Below the pieces are notes generated by a model, which worked only from the letters and a program-made list of their open reading frames with translations, did no database searches and was not told where the DNA came from. Below are positions 22,778-32,135 of a stretch of DNA of 64,000 bases, in pieces (the stretch's first letter is position 1; every line of letters begins with the position of its first letter). The translations under genes and the position numbers were made by a program. The stretch comes from JASLDZ01 sp964242895. Lineage in GTDB: Bacteria > Pseudomonadota > Alphaproteobacteria > Caulobacterales > Caulobacteraceae. The stretch is taken from the NCBI GenBank assembly GCA_964242895.1, contig CAXTBN010000001.1:1-64000 (forward strand), in the 5' to 3' direction.

Positions 22778-23435
22778 GCCCGCCGCGCTCGATTCGCTGC
22801 GCGGCCCGCTCGAGACCGGCGAGGTGATCGTGGCGCGCGCCAACGCCCACGTGCGCTACCCGGCGCGCGTGCAGCTGGTGGCGGCGATGAACCCGTGCCG
22901 GTGCGGGATGGGCGGCCCGGGCAAGGGCTCGTGCGGCAAGGCCCCGCGCTGCCAGCTCAGCTACCAGGGCCGCGTCTCGGGCCCGCTGATGGACCGGATC
23001 GACCTGCAGGTGGAGGTCCCGCCCGTGACCGCGGCCGACCTCGCCCTGCCGCCGCCGGCCGAAGGCACGCGCGAGGTGGCCGCCCGCGTGGCCGCCGCCC
23101 GCGAGGCGCAGGCCGACCGCGCCGCCGCGCTCGGCCTGGGCGACGCCGCCGCCCTGAACGCCCGCACCGACGGCGCCGCGCTGGAGCGGACGGCGACGCC
23201 CGACGAGGGCGGCCGCGCGCTCCTGTCGCGCGCAGCCGAGGCCCACGGGCTGACGGCGCGGGGCTGGGTGCGCACGCTCAGGCTCGCGCGCACGGTGGCC
23301 GACCTGGAGGGCTCCGACGCCGTGCGCCGCGTGCACGTGGCCGAGGCGCTGATCCACCGCCGCCCGCCGCCCGCGCCGGCGGTCGAGGCGGCTCCGCCGC
23401 CCGCTCGCGGCGGCTGGCGCTTGACGGGCGCTTAA
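22770..23435 (+). pseudogene. comM: 3' fragment of interrupted comM
   Basis: C-terminal 221 residues of ComM starting EFQPAALDSLRGPLETGEV. It holds the family blocks AAMNPCRCGMGGPGKGSCG (zinc-binding-like cysteines), SGPLMDRIDLQVEVP with the sensor region, and the C-terminal helical lid (RGWVRTLRLARTVADLEG). A GTG at 22824 could start a fragment, but without the Walker motifs it has no ATPase function. The downstream histidine kinase gene begins 23 bp after the comM stop, so both once shared a transcript. Confidence 0.95.
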
Positions 23436-23458
23436 GCGCCGACGTGGCAGAGGGGGGC

Positions 23459-25165
23459 ATGGTCGACGCCGCCCGCCTGCTGCACGCCCTGGAGCTGCCC
23501 GCCGCGCTGGTGGACCAGACCGGCGCCGTGCGCGAGGCCAACGCCGCCTTCCGGGCGCTCGCCGCCGACCCTGGGGCCGCTGCGGCCTCGCCGGAGGCGG
23601 GCGGCGCGTTGCGGAGCGTTCCGCTCGGCGACGGGCTGCGGCTCGTCACCGCCGCCGACCCGCGGCTCGCCCGTCGCGCGCGCATGCTGGCCACGCTCAG
23701 CCACGAGGTGCGCACGCCCCTGAACGGGGTGCTGGGCATGGCGGGGCTGCTGGCGGCCACGCGGCTGGACGCCACGCAGGCGGCCTACCTCGCGACCCTG
23801 CGCGCGTCCGGCGAGCACCTGCTGTCGCTGGTGGAGGAGGTCCTCGACTACGCGCGCCTGGACGCCGGCCGCGTCGAGCTGGAGCCGGCCGTCACCGACG
23901 TGGAGCACCTGCTGCAGACCGTGTGCGAGCTCCTGAGCCCGCGGGCGCACGCGGCGGGGCTGGAGATCGCCTGGGCCGTCGAGGGCGCGCCCCCTCCGCC
24001 CGTGGCCGCCGACGACGGGCGGCTGCGGCAGGTGCTGTTCAACCTCGCCGGCAACGCGGTGAAGCTGACGGAGGCCGGCGGCGTGCTGCTCACCGTCGCG
24101 AAGCGCCCCGCCGCCGACGGCCGCCTCACGCTGCGCTTCTGCGTGCGCGACACGGGCCCAGGCCTCGACCGGGCGGCGCAGGCGCGCGTCTGGGAGGAGT
24201 TCGAGCAGGCCGACGACGGCGCGCGCGCCGGCGGCGCGGGGTTGGGGCTGGCCATCGTGCGGCGGCTGTCCGAGGCGTTCGGCGGCCGCCTCGGCGTGGA
24301 GAGCCGTCCCGGCGAGGGCGCCCTGTTCTGGTTCGAGGCCGAGTTCGCGCCCGCCGCGCCCGTCGCGGCTCCTCGCGCCGCCGGCCGGCTCGCGGGCGTG
24401 ACGGTCGGCGTGGCCTCGCCCTCGCCGGTGGTGGCCGCGGCCGCGGCCCTGCAGGTGGAGGCGGAGGGCGGGCGCGTGCTGCACCTCGACCCGTGCGGGT
24501 CCGCCGAGGGTCCGGCCGCGGCCGCCGTCGACGTGCGGCTGGTGGACGGCGCGGGCGGGCTCGCCGCACCGCCGGACGGGGCGCCCGCCCTGGTGCTGCT
24601 CGCGCCCGAGGAGCGTGAGCGGATCGCCGCGGCCCGCGAGATCGGCTACGCCGGCTGGCTCATCAAGCCCCTGCGCCGCGGCTCCGTCGCCGACCGGATC
24701 CGCGCCGTGCTGGACGGCCATGCAACCGCGCCTGCGACGGCGGCTCCCGCACCGGAGGACGAGCGCGCCGCACCCGCGCCCGCCGCCGGCCTGCGCGTCC
24801 TCCTGGCCGAGGACAACGCCGTCAACGCCCTCCTCGCCCGCGCCCTCCTGCAGCGCGAGGGATGCGAGGTGGCCCGCGTCGCCACGGGCGCGGAGGCGGT
24901 GGAGGCGGCGCGGGACGGGGCGTTCGACCTCGTGCTGATGGACCTGCGCATGCCCGGGCTCGACGGGCTGGCCGCCACCGCCGCCCTGCGCGCGGCGGGC
25001 GTGCGCACCCCCGTGGTGGCGCTGACCGCCAACGCCTTCGACGACGACCGCCGCGCCTGCCGTGAGGCGGGGCTCGACGGCTTCCTCACCAAGCCGCTGG
25101 ACCCGCAGGCGTTGCGCGCCGTGCTGGCCCGCTGGGCGAGGCCGGACGCACGCTCGGCGGCCTGA
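23459..25165 (+). CDS. Hybrid sensor histidine kinase
   Basis: A 568-residue cytoplasmic protein. A short PAS-like N-terminus (ALVDQTGAVREANAAFRALA) is followed by HisKA with phospho-accepting His in TLSHEVRTPLNGVLG, and HATPase_c with N box (FNLAGNAVKLTEAG), G1 (DTGPGLD) and G2 (GAGLGLAIV). A degenerate receiver-like segment keeps only WLIKPL, then a true C-terminal receiver has Asp in LVLMDLRMPGLDG and Lys in FLTKPLD. No membrane segment. ATG 23459 follows AGAGGGGG. It lies directly behind comM, so the transposon may cut it off from the SOS-controlled promoter. Confidence 0.88.
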   Translation: MVDAARLLHALELPAALVDQTGAVREANAAFRALAADPGAAAASPEAGGALRSVPLGDGLRLVTAADPRLARRARMLATLSHEVRTPLNGVLGMAGLLAATRLDATQAAYLATLRASGEHLLSLVEEVLDYARLDAGRVELEPAVTDVEHLLQTVCELLSPRAHAAGLEIAWAVEGAPPPPVAADDGRLRQVLFNLAGNAVKLTEAGGVLLTVAKRPAADGRLTLRFCVRDTGPGLDRAAQARVWEEFEQADDGARAGGAGLGLAIVRRLSEAFGGRLGVESRPGEGALFWFEAEFAPAAPVAAPRAAGRLAGVTVGVASPSPVVAAAAALQVEAEGGRVLHLDPCGSAEGPAAAAVDVRLVDGAGGLAAPPDGAPALVLLAPEERERIAAAREIGYAGWLIKPLRRGSVADRIRAVLDGHATAPATAAPAPEDERAAPAPAAGLRVLLAEDNAVNALLARALLQREGCEVARVATGAEAVEAARDGAFDLVLMDLRMPGLDGLAATAALRAAGVRTPVVALTANAFDDDRRACREAGLDGFLTKPLDPQALRAVLARWARPDARSAA

Positions 25166-25231
25166 GCGCCGGCCAGACCCGGTTCTGCGAGCCGCTTGCA
25201 AACGGCCGTCCGGAGGCTGATAACGCCTCGC

Positions 25232-25534
25232 ATGTTCGACGCCGAAGCGCTGCCCGACGACGCGTCCGCCCTGCGTCCCCTGTCCGGCGCGCGCCGGGGC
25301 GACGGCGGGGTGGTGCGCTCCGTCGCCGGCGAGGGCGACCTCGAGCGCCGCCTGCTGGAGATCGGCGTGGTGGAGGGCGCGCGCGTGCGCGTGCTCCACG
25401 AGGGCCTGTTCGGCCGCGACCCCATCGCCGTGCAGGTCGACGAGACGTGCGTGGCGCTGCGCCGGCGTGAGGCGATCGGCGTGATGTTCCGGCCGGAGCG
25501 CGCTGTGAAGCGGCCCGGGGAGCGCCCCGTCTAG
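25232..25534 (+). CDS. feoA: FeoA ferrous iron transport protein
   Basis: A 100-residue SH3-fold protein that supports FeoB. The family course is visible: LRPLSGARRGDGGVVRSVAG, LERRLLEIGVVEGARVRVLH and DETCVALRRREAIGVMF. Start ATG 25232; a TTG at 25196 would add 12 residues. The feoB start follows 3 bp after the stop, so they form an operon. Confidence 0.9.
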   Translation: MFDAEALPDDASALRPLSGARRGDGGVVRSVAGEGDLERRLLEIGVVEGARVRVLHEGLFGRDPIAVQVDETCVALRRREAIGVMFRPERAVKRPGERPV

Positions 25535-25537
25535 CCC

Positions 25538-27415
25538 GTGGACGCTCTCGTCGCCCCGGCGCGCGTGGCGCTCGTCGGGGTCCCCAACTCCGGCAAGACG
25601 GCGCTGTTCAACGCGCTGACCGGCGCGCGGCAGAAGACGGCCAACTATCCCGGCGTGACCGTGGAGCGGAAGGAGGGCGCCGCCTCCACCCCCGCCGGCC
25701 GCCGCGTGGCGATCATCGACCTGCCCGGCACCTACTCGCTGCGCGCACGCTCGCCCGACGAGGAGGTGACGCGCGACGTGGTGCTGGGCCGCTTCGCCGG
25801 CGAGGCGCCCATGGACCTCCTGGTCTGCGTGGCCGACGCCTCCAACCTGCGCACCGTGCTGAGGCTCATCCTGGAGCTCAGGCAGGTGGGCCGGCCCATG
25901 GTGCTGGCGCTGAACATGATCGACATCGCCGAGCGGCAGGGCTTCGGCATCGACACCGAGCGCCTGTCGGCCGAGCTGGGCGTGCCGGTGGTGGCCACCG
26001 TGGCCACGCGCCGCCGCGGCGTTTCCGAGCTGCTGGAGGCCGTGGACCGGGTCGCCGCGGAGGCGCGCCCGCGCCCGCCCGCCTGGTCGGTCCCCGACGC
26101 CGCGGCGATCCGCGCCGCCCACCGCGAGGCCGACCGCATCCTTCGCGCCGCGGTCACCCCGCCGCGCTCGCCCGACACCTGGACGGGGCGGCTCGACCGC
26201 GTGCTGCTGCACCCGGTGGCCGGCCTGCTGATCCTGCTCGGCGTGCTTTTCGCCATGTTCCAGGGCGTGTTCGCGGGCGCGCAGCCGGTGATGGATCTCA
26301 TCGACCACGGCTTCAAGGCGCTGGGCGCGGGGGTCGGCGCGGCGCTGCCGGCGGGGCCCGTGCGCGACCTGCTGACCGACGGCGTGATCGCGGGCGTGGG
26401 CAGCGTGCTCGTGTTCCTGCCGCAGATCGCCATCCTGTTCCTGTTCATCCTGCTCCTTGAGGACTCAGGCTACATGGGCCGCGCCGCCTTCCTGATGGAC
26501 CGGCTGATGGGCGGGGCGGGGCTGCACGGGCGCGCCTTCATCCCGCTGCTGTCGAGCTTCGCCTGCGCCATCCCCGGCATCATGTCGACGCGGGTGATCG
26601 ACAACCGGCGCGACCGGCTGACGACGATCCTGATCGCGCCGCTGATGACCTGCTCGGCGCGGATCCCGGTCTACACGCTGATCATCTCCGCTTTCGTGCC
26701 CGCGCGCCGGGTCTGGGGCGTGCTGGACCTGCGCGGCCTGACGCTGTTCGGCCTCTACACGGCGGGGATCGTCTCGGCGCTGGGCGTGGCGGCGGTGGTG
26801 CGGCGGTTCGTCTGGCGCGGGCGCAGCGAGCCGTTCCTGATGGAGCTGCCCAGCTACAAGGTCCCCGACCCGCTCAACGTGCTGCAGGGGCTGTGGACGC
26901 GCACGGCGGCCTTCGTGACGCGCGCGGGCACCACCATCCTGGCCATCATGATCCTGATCTGGTGGCTGTCCACGCACCCGGGCGCCCCACCCGGCGCGAC
27001 GGGGCCCGCCATCGGCCACAGCTACGCCGCGATGATCGGCCACGCGCTGGCGCCGGCCATGCGGCCCGTCGGCTTCGACTGGACCATCACCCTGGCGCTG
27101 ATCCCCGCCTTCGCCGCGCGCGAGGTGGTCGTGGCCACCCTCGGCACGCTCTACGCCGTGGCGGTGACGGAGGGGACGGGCGGCGAGGCCACGGGCGCGC
27201 TGGCCCACCAGCTCGCCGGCCAGTGGTCGACGGCCACAGCGCTGTCTCTGTTGGCCTGGTTCGTGTTCGCGCCGCAGTGCGCCTCCACCCTGTCGGTGGT
27301 GCGGCGCGAGACCGGGTCGTGGCGCTGGCCGGCGGTGATGGTGGCCTACATGCTGGCGCTGGCCTACGCGGCGAGCTTCGCCGTGTACCAGCTCGCGCGC
27401 GCGGCCGGCCTGTGA
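25538..27415 (+). CDS. feoB: FeoB ferrous iron transporter
   Basis: Inner-membrane Fe(II) importer with a cytoplasmic G domain. The 625-residue protein begins (GTG 25538) with G1 GVPNSGKTALFNALTG, G2 TANYPGVTVE, G3 DLPGTYSL and G4 LNMID. The membrane part has the two Gate domains, including GYMGRAAFLMDRLMGGAGLH and FACAIPGIMSTRVIDN. Slightly shorter than the E. coli protein, which is usual in this group. It overlaps the downstream cysteine-rich gene by GTGA. Confidence 0.95.
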   Translation: MDALVAPARVALVGVPNSGKTALFNALTGARQKTANYPGVTVERKEGAASTPAGRRVAIIDLPGTYSLRARSPDEEVTRDVVLGRFAGEAPMDLLVCVADASNLRTVLRLILELRQVGRPMVLALNMIDIAERQGFGIDTERLSAELGVPVVATVATRRRGVSELLEAVDRVAAEARPRPPAWSVPDAAAIRAAHREADRILRAAVTPPRSPDTWTGRLDRVLLHPVAGLLILLGVLFAMFQGVFAGAQPVMDLIDHGFKALGAGVGAALPAGPVRDLLTDGVIAGVGSVLVFLPQIAILFLFILLLEDSGYMGRAAFLMDRLMGGAGLHGRAFIPLLSSFACAIPGIMSTRVIDNRRDRLTTILIAPLMTCSARIPVYTLIISAFVPARRVWGVLDLRGLTLFGLYTAGIVSALGVAAVVRRFVWRGRSEPFLMELPSYKVPDPLNVLQGLWTRTAAFVTRAGTTILAIMILIWWLSTHPGAPPGATGPAIGHSYAAMIGHALAPAMRPVGFDWTITLALIPAFAAREVVVATLGTLYAVAVTEGTGGEATGALAHQLAGQWSTATALSLLAWFVFAPQCASTLSVVRRETGSWRWPAVMVAYMLALAYAASFAVYQLARAAGL

Positions 27416-27618
27416 GCGCGGCGGTGCAGGGCGTGCTGGTGGACGCGGTGGTCGCGGCGGCGGCCCTGTGGCTCCTGTGGAGCTTCGGCCCGGAGAGCTG
27501 GCGCGCCCGCCTCACCCGCCGCCGCGCGACGCCCTCCTACGACCGCGCGCTGCAGGCCGACCGGATCGACGGTCGGCCCGCCGACAAGGGCTGCGGGCCG
27601 GACTGCGGCTGCGGCTGA
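27412..27618 (+). CDS. FeoB-associated cysteine-rich membrane protein
   Basis: A 68-residue protein: N-terminal membrane helix (VLVDAVVAAAALWLLWSF), basic middle and a cysteine-rich end KGCGPDCGCG. This is the arrangement of the 'FeoB-associated Cys-rich membrane protein' family, which may handle iron or anchor the transporter. GTG 27412 overlaps the feoB stop, which supports its identity as third gene of the feo operon, in the place of FeoC in enterics. Confidence 0.78.
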   Translation: MSAAVQGVLVDAVVAAAALWLLWSFGPESWRARLTRRRATPSYDRALQADRIDGRPADKGCGPDCGCG

Positions 27619-27633
27619 GCGCAGCCGCCAGCC

Positions 27634-28200
27634 TCAGAACGGGATCTCGTCGTCCAGGTCGGCGGGGAAGCTCTCCTTCGGGCCGCCGCCGCCCGCCCGT
27701 CCACCGCCCGCACCGCCGCCGCGGCCGCCGCCCGAGCCGTAGTCGTCGCCGCCGCGGCTCATGCCCCGCCCGCCGCCGGAGTTCCCGCCGCCCCCGCCGT
27801 AACCCCCGCCGTACGTGCCCTCGTCGGCCCCGCCGCCCGCACCCTCGCCGCGGCCGCCCAGCATGGTCAGCTGGCCGTTGAAGCGCTGGATCACGATCTC
27901 CGTCGAGTACTTCTCGGCGCCCTGCTGGTCCGTCCACTTGCGCGTCTGCAGCGCGCCCTCGACGTACACGGAGGAGCCCTTCTTCAGGTACTGCTCGGCC
28001 ACCTTGACGATCATGTCGTTGAAGATGACGACCGAGTGCCACTCGGTCTTCTCCTTGCGCTCGCCGCTGGCCTTGTCGCGCCAGGTCTCGGTGGTGGCGA
28101 GGCGCAGGTTGGCGACGCGGTCGCCGGAGCCGAGCGTGCGGATCTCCGGGTCGCGGCCCAGGTTGCCGATCAGGATGACCTTGTTGACGCTGCCGGCCAT
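27634..28200 (-). CDS. ssb: Single-stranded DNA-binding protein SSB
   Basis: A 188-residue SSB: OB-fold domain in the first 110 residues (VNKVILIGNLGRDPEIRTLG; KGSSVYVEGALQTRKW), a glycine-rich linker, and the protein-docking tip DLDDEIPF. It coats single-stranded DNA in replication and repair. An SOS box lies 17 bp upstream of the start. Confidence 0.96.
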   Translation of the reverse strand: MAGSVNKVILIGNLGRDPEIRTLGSGDRVANLRLATTETWRDKASGERKEKTEWHSVVIFNDMIVKVAEQYLKKGSSVYVEGALQTRKWTDQQGAEKYSTEIVIQRFNGQLTMLGGRGEGAGGGADEGTYGGGYGGGGGNSGGGRGMSRGGDDYGSGGGRGGGAGGGRAGGGGPKESFPADLDDEIPF

Positions 28201-28216
28201 GGCGGACCCCCTCTGT

Positions 28217-28231
28217 GTTCCGTTAACGTTC
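28217..28231 (-). promoter_or_regulatory. LexA (SOS) box of ssb
   Basis: GTTC-CGTTAAC-GTTC matches the alphaproteobacterial LexA operator GTTC-N7-GTTC exactly. It lies 17 bp upstream of the ssb start codon, so LexA should control ssb. Confidence 0.75.
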
Positions 28232-28260
28232 TCCCGCCCGGAGCGGCGGGAGTCAATTCG

Positions 28261-28665
28261 TCAGCGCCCCGGCGCGGCGCTTCCGTCGGGCATGGCCCCG
28301 GGGGCGGCCAGCCGCCCGTCGCCCGTGCGCACCAGCGCGATGTAGCGAATGCCGTCCATGGTCTTGGAGGCGCTCACGCCCAAGCGGTCCAGGAACAGGT
28401 AGCTCGACTGGAAGGCGCCCGTGAGCTGCTCGTGGCTGCCGCCCATGCGCAGGAACTGCTCGCGCAGCGCCTCGAGCCGGGCGGCGCAGTTCTCGAGGTT
28501 GGGCATGCCGCGGACCACCACGTTGTAGCGGAGCTTGCCGCCCTTGTCGGTGACCACGTGATAGCAGACGCCCGTGTCCCCGGGCGGGCGCGGGCTGTTG
28601 CTGCAGCCGGCGAGAAGGCCGGCGGCGGTCGCCAGGGCGGCGGCGGGGAGGAGGCGGCGGAGCAT
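28261..28665 (-). CDS. Putative lipoprotein
   Basis: A 134-residue protein with a lipobox (AAGLLAGCSNS) and a mature domain of about 110 residues (GVCYHVVTDKGGKLRYNVVV, then LENCAARLEALREQFLRMGG). One further cysteine pair may form a disulfide. No known family; plausibly a Caulobacterales-specific envelope protein. It lies 27 bp behind the 220-residue membrane protein gene. Confidence 0.75.
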   Translation of the reverse strand: MLRRLLPAAALATAAGLLAGCSNSPRPPGDTGVCYHVVTDKGGKLRYNVVVRGMPNLENCAARLEALREQFLRMGGSHEQLTGAFQSSYLFLDRLGVSASKTMDGIRYIALVRTGDGRLAAPGAMPDGSAAPGR

Positions 28666-28692
28666 GGACCGTCGTTCTACGCCGGGGGCGCC

Positions 28693-29355
28693 TCAGCCGT
28701 CGAGCGTGCAGCTGTCGGGGTCCTGGTCGAGCAGCTGGTCGAAGTCGCGGTTGTTGGGCGACACCTCCACGCGGCCCGGCACCAGCCGCAGGGTGCGCGT
28801 CCCGTAGCGGCCGTACACGGCCTCGCCCGGCTTCACGCAGCGGTTCTCGAACAGCACCCGGGCGCAGGCGCGCAGCGTCAGGCCGACGCCCGCCGGCCTC
28901 CATCCGCCCTGGGCGAAGCGCAGACACTCGGCGGCGGGCGCGGCCGAGGCGCGCGGGCCGTCCGCCTCGGCCGGAGCGTCGGCGGCGGGCTCCTCAGGCA
29001 GGGGCGCGAGCTCGGCCCCGCCGCCCGCGGCGGCCGCGACCTGGCCCGTGGAGTCCACGCCCACGCCGAGCTTGCCGCTCTCGACGCCGTTCCTGGCGGC
29101 GCAGTCGCCCAGCGGGATCTCGCCCACGAACCGCCCGCCGACGAAGCAGCGGAGCGGGGCCTTGGCGTCGACCTTGCCCGCGCCCGTCTCGCCCATGCGC
29201 ACCTGCAGCGCCCCGTGCGGGACGGGCGCGTCGCCGTGCGCGGTCGGCGCGCGGTGGGCGGACACGAACAGCACCACGGCCAGCACCACGAGCAGGCCGG
29301 CCCCCGCGGCGATGGCCGTGAGGACGCGCCGGTCGATCGGGGCGGAGGAGGTCAT
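28693..29355 (-). CDS. Membrane-anchored hypothetical protein
   Basis: A 220-residue protein with one N-terminal membrane helix (VLTAIAAGAGLLVVLAVVLF), an Ala/Pro-rich linker in the middle and a C-terminal extracytoplasmic part with several cysteines (CLRFAQGGW, ENRCVKPGEAVYGRYGTRTL, ending DPDSCTLDG). Conserved arrangement with the lipoprotein gene downstream suggests an envelope pair. Function unknown. Confidence 0.7.
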   Translation of the reverse strand: MTSSAPIDRRVLTAIAAGAGLLVVLAVVLFVSAHRAPTAHGDAPVPHGALQVRMGETGAGKVDAKAPLRCFVGGRFVGEIPLGDCAARNGVESGKLGVGVDSTGQVAAAAGGGAELAPLPEEPAADAPAEADGPRASAAPAAECLRFAQGGWRPAGVGLTLRACARVLFENRCVKPGEAVYGRYGTRTLRLVPGRVEVSPNNRDFDQLLDQDPDSCTLDG

Positions 29356-29416
29356 CGCCGCCTGCGCTAGCGGGGGCGTCCGGCGCTGGCAAGCGGGCGG
29401 GGCGGGGCCGCTGCGC

Positions 29417-32101
29417 TCAGCTGGATCCGGTCAGGCGCGCCAGGGCGTTCTGGTATTCGGCGATCTGCGCGGTGAGGTAGGCGGGCACGGTCCCGCCCGT
29501 CTTGCCGGGGGTGGGCGGCGGCGCGGACAGGTCGGTGTAGGCCTTCTGCACGGCGGTGACCGCCACGGCGAGGGCGTTGAAGGCCGCCTTGGCCGAGGCG
29601 GGGTCCGACAGCGAGTACGTCCCGCTCAGGCCCAGGGCGTAAGGCGCGGCGGTGGGCGCCTTGGTCGTGCTCGTCACCGTGGTCAGCAGGGTGGGCGTGA
29701 GGCCGAGCGCGGCGAGCGCGTCCGAGCCCGCCGGCCCCGCCAGCAGCCTGAGGTTGGTCTGGCTGGAGGTGGGGGCGATCTGCAGGTGCTCCACGCCGTT
29801 CGTGGTGACCACCGTGGCGGCCGCGCGGCCGCCGGTCGCCTGCGTGATTCGGGCCACGAGGCTGTCCAGCGTGTCGCCGGCGTGCACGGTGAGGGTCGCG
29901 GGGGTGGCCGAGCCGACGCCGATCTGGAAGCTGTCGCCCGGCCGCACCGTGGTGTTCGAGACGAGGTCGGTCGCGCCGGCGAAGGTGAGCGCGCCCGAGG
30001 GCAGCCCCAGCTTGTCGAGCGTGGAGACGCCCGTGGGGGCGACGGCGATGGCCGAGGGCGCGTCCTGCCCGTCCTGGCTGGAGAGGCTGCGCGACCAGTC
30101 GACCGCGCCCGTGGCCGTGTTCAGCGCCACGGCGTAGCCCGTGTGGCTGGCCGTGGTCGCGCCCGTGATCGGCGCACCCGTGGTCTGGCCGGTGATGTAG
30201 ACGTCGCCGCCCTGCACCACCGCGGAGGCGGCCGTGGCGTCGTACCCCACCGGCGGCGTCCACCACGCCCCGCTGTCGGTCGACGCCGGCTGCAGGTCCG
30301 CCGACAGGGTGGCCGAGAACACCTGCCGGCCCGCGCCGGCCGGCGCGGGCGTCGCGCCCAGCGATAGGCCGCCGCTGGCCGCGCCGGCCACCACCACCGA
30401 GCCGTCCGCCGCGAGGCCCAGGCCGGCGATGGAGCCGCCGCCCAGGGCGCCGAGGTCGCGCACCGCGCTCGCGGCCTGGCCGTCGCTGAACGGCGGGTCG
30501 AAGCGGCGCAGCACGGCGTGGCCGCCCTCCTCCCCCGCCGTGACCAGCGCGCCGTCGGGCGTGACCACCAGGCCCGCCGCGGTGTCCGTCCCCGCGCCGC
30601 CGTAGACGGTGGCGAAGGTGCGCTGGCCGGTGGAGGAGAAGCCCTGGACGTAGGCGTCGGTCCCGCCGGTCGCGGCCACGCCCGGCAGGCCCTCGTCGGT
30701 CTGGCCGGCCATGTAGAGCGTGCCGTCCGCTCCCCAGGCCAGCGCCGCGGGCCGGTCGTCGCCCTGGCCGCCCGCGCGCGTGGTCCACTGCTCGACGCCC
30801 TGCGCCGCGTCGTACACGGAGACGACGCTGTCGGCCGTCGTCGGATCGGCGCCCGACGATCCGTCGAGCGCGCCCGTGACCGCGCCGGCGACGGCCACGC
30901 TCTTCCCGTCCGGCGACACCGAGAGCGTCGCGCCCGTCGCATCCGACGCCGCGCCGAGCGTGCGCGTATAGGTGAGCGCGCCCGCCGAGTCGTAGCGCAG
31001 CAGCGCCATGTCGTCGGAGCCCTTCACCACCTGGCCGTCCGCCGTGGTCCCGCTGACGTCTGCCAGCACGTAGACGGAGCCGTCCGGCCCCGTCGCGGTG
31101 GCGCGCACGGCGGTGACGCCGGCCGGAAGCGCCTGCGTGAACAGCGGCTGCGGGCCCGACGCGGCCGACGGATCGAGCTTGGACAGGCTGAGCGTCGCGC
31201 CCGATCCGCTGTCGGCGGTCTGCGCCACGTACACGGCGGGCGTGGCGTCCGCGGCCGGCTGGAAGGCGATGCTCTCGAGCGACGAGCCGTTGATGCTGAG
31301 CGACTGCTGGTCGGGGCCGGTCCCGAGGTCGAAGGTCTTGCCGCCGGCGGTGATCGTCTGGTCCGCGCCGGGCGTGGTCGCCACCGACACGGTCGTCAGG
31401 GCGCCCGCGGCGGCGAGCTTGCCGTTCATGTACGACGCTACGTCGGACACGCTGGGGTTCGCGCCGAGGTCGGAGAGGTCGAAGTCCACCTCGGTCTGCG
31501 CGCCGTTGCGCGTCACCGTCGCCGAGAAGCGGCCGCCGCCCGCCAGCGCCGCGGCGGGGGCGGTCGCGGCGCCCGTGGCGAGCGGGGCGGTGACGTAGCT
31601 GTCGTCCTCGGCGGGCACGCCCGACGTGGAGGTGACGCTGGCCGCGGCGGAGCCTTGCGTGACGGTCAGCTTCTTGAACGGCGAGGTCGCCACGAAGCTC
31701 TGCACCTGCGCCAGTCCGTCCGCGAACTTGGACTGCAGGCGAAGCCGGTCGGCGGCGGACAGCGTCGTCGACTGCGCCGACTGCGCCAGCCCCTCGAGCG
31801 CGGACAGGCCCTGGTACAGGGCGAACAGGTTCTTGTAGTCGGTGTTGGGGGTGGCGACGTCGAGCTTGGCCGCGCTCGGGTTGATGAAGGCGCCGCCGTT
31901 CAGCACCCGGGTGGCCGCCGCGGTGAGGGTGGCGGTGGTGACGCCCGCGCTCCAGGGCGCCGTCGGCGCCGAGCCCGCCGCCTTGACGGTGGAGGTCGCG
32001 GTCGAGGCGGCCGAGGTCACGCCGCTGCGCGCGGCGTAGTAGTCGATCAGCGCCGAGGCGCTGATGCTGATCGGCGTGAACACGGTCGAGCTGCTGCTCA
32101 C
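29417..32101 (-). CDS. flaEY: FlaEY-like flagellar protein with beta-propeller repeats
   Basis: An 894-residue protein. The N-terminus (SSSSTVFTPISISASALIDY) lacks a signal peptide, as in proteins exported by the flagellar system or acting in the cytoplasm. Residues about 290-640 contain repeating blocks such as DDMALLRYDSAGALTYTRTL and DAYVQGFSSTGQRTFATVYG, typical of SBBP-type beta-propellers. Caulobacter FlaEY, needed for filament assembly, has similar size and sits in the same flagellin cluster, so the name is given from size, repeats and context. GTG 32101 is fixed by a GGAGGT site. Confidence 0.75.
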   Translation of the reverse strand: MSSSSTVFTPISISASALIDYYAARSGVTSAASTATSTVKAAGSAPTAPWSAGVTTATLTAAATRVLNGGAFINPSAAKLDVATPNTDYKNLFALYQGLSALEGLAQSAQSTTLSAADRLRLQSKFADGLAQVQSFVATSPFKKLTVTQGSAAASVTSTSGVPAEDDSYVTAPLATGAATAPAAALAGGGRFSATVTRNGAQTEVDFDLSDLGANPSVSDVASYMNGKLAAAGALTTVSVATTPGADQTITAGGKTFDLGTGPDQQSLSINGSSLESIAFQPAADATPAVYVAQTADSGSGATLSLSKLDPSAASGPQPLFTQALPAGVTAVRATATGPDGSVYVLADVSGTTADGQVVKGSDDMALLRYDSAGALTYTRTLGAASDATGATLSVSPDGKSVAVAGAVTGALDGSSGADPTTADSVVSVYDAAQGVEQWTTRAGGQGDDRPAALAWGADGTLYMAGQTDEGLPGVAATGGTDAYVQGFSSTGQRTFATVYGGAGTDTAAGLVVTPDGALVTAGEEGGHAVLRRFDPPFSDGQAASAVRDLGALGGGSIAGLGLAADGSVVVAGAASGGLSLGATPAPAGAGRQVFSATLSADLQPASTDSGAWWTPPVGYDATAASAVVQGGDVYITGQTTGAPITGATTASHTGYAVALNTATGAVDWSRSLSSQDGQDAPSAIAVAPTGVSTLDKLGLPSGALTFAGATDLVSNTTVRPGDSFQIGVGSATPATLTVHAGDTLDSLVARITQATGGRAAATVVTTNGVEHLQIAPTSSQTNLRLLAGPAGSDALAALGLTPTLLTTVTSTTKAPTAAPYALGLSGTYSLSDPASAKAAFNALAVAVTAVQKAYTDLSAPPPTPGKTGGTVPAYLTAQIAEYQNALARLTGSS

Positions 32102-32135
32102 GGCGACCTCCGCCGCCAGCCTAGCCGCCCGGACG

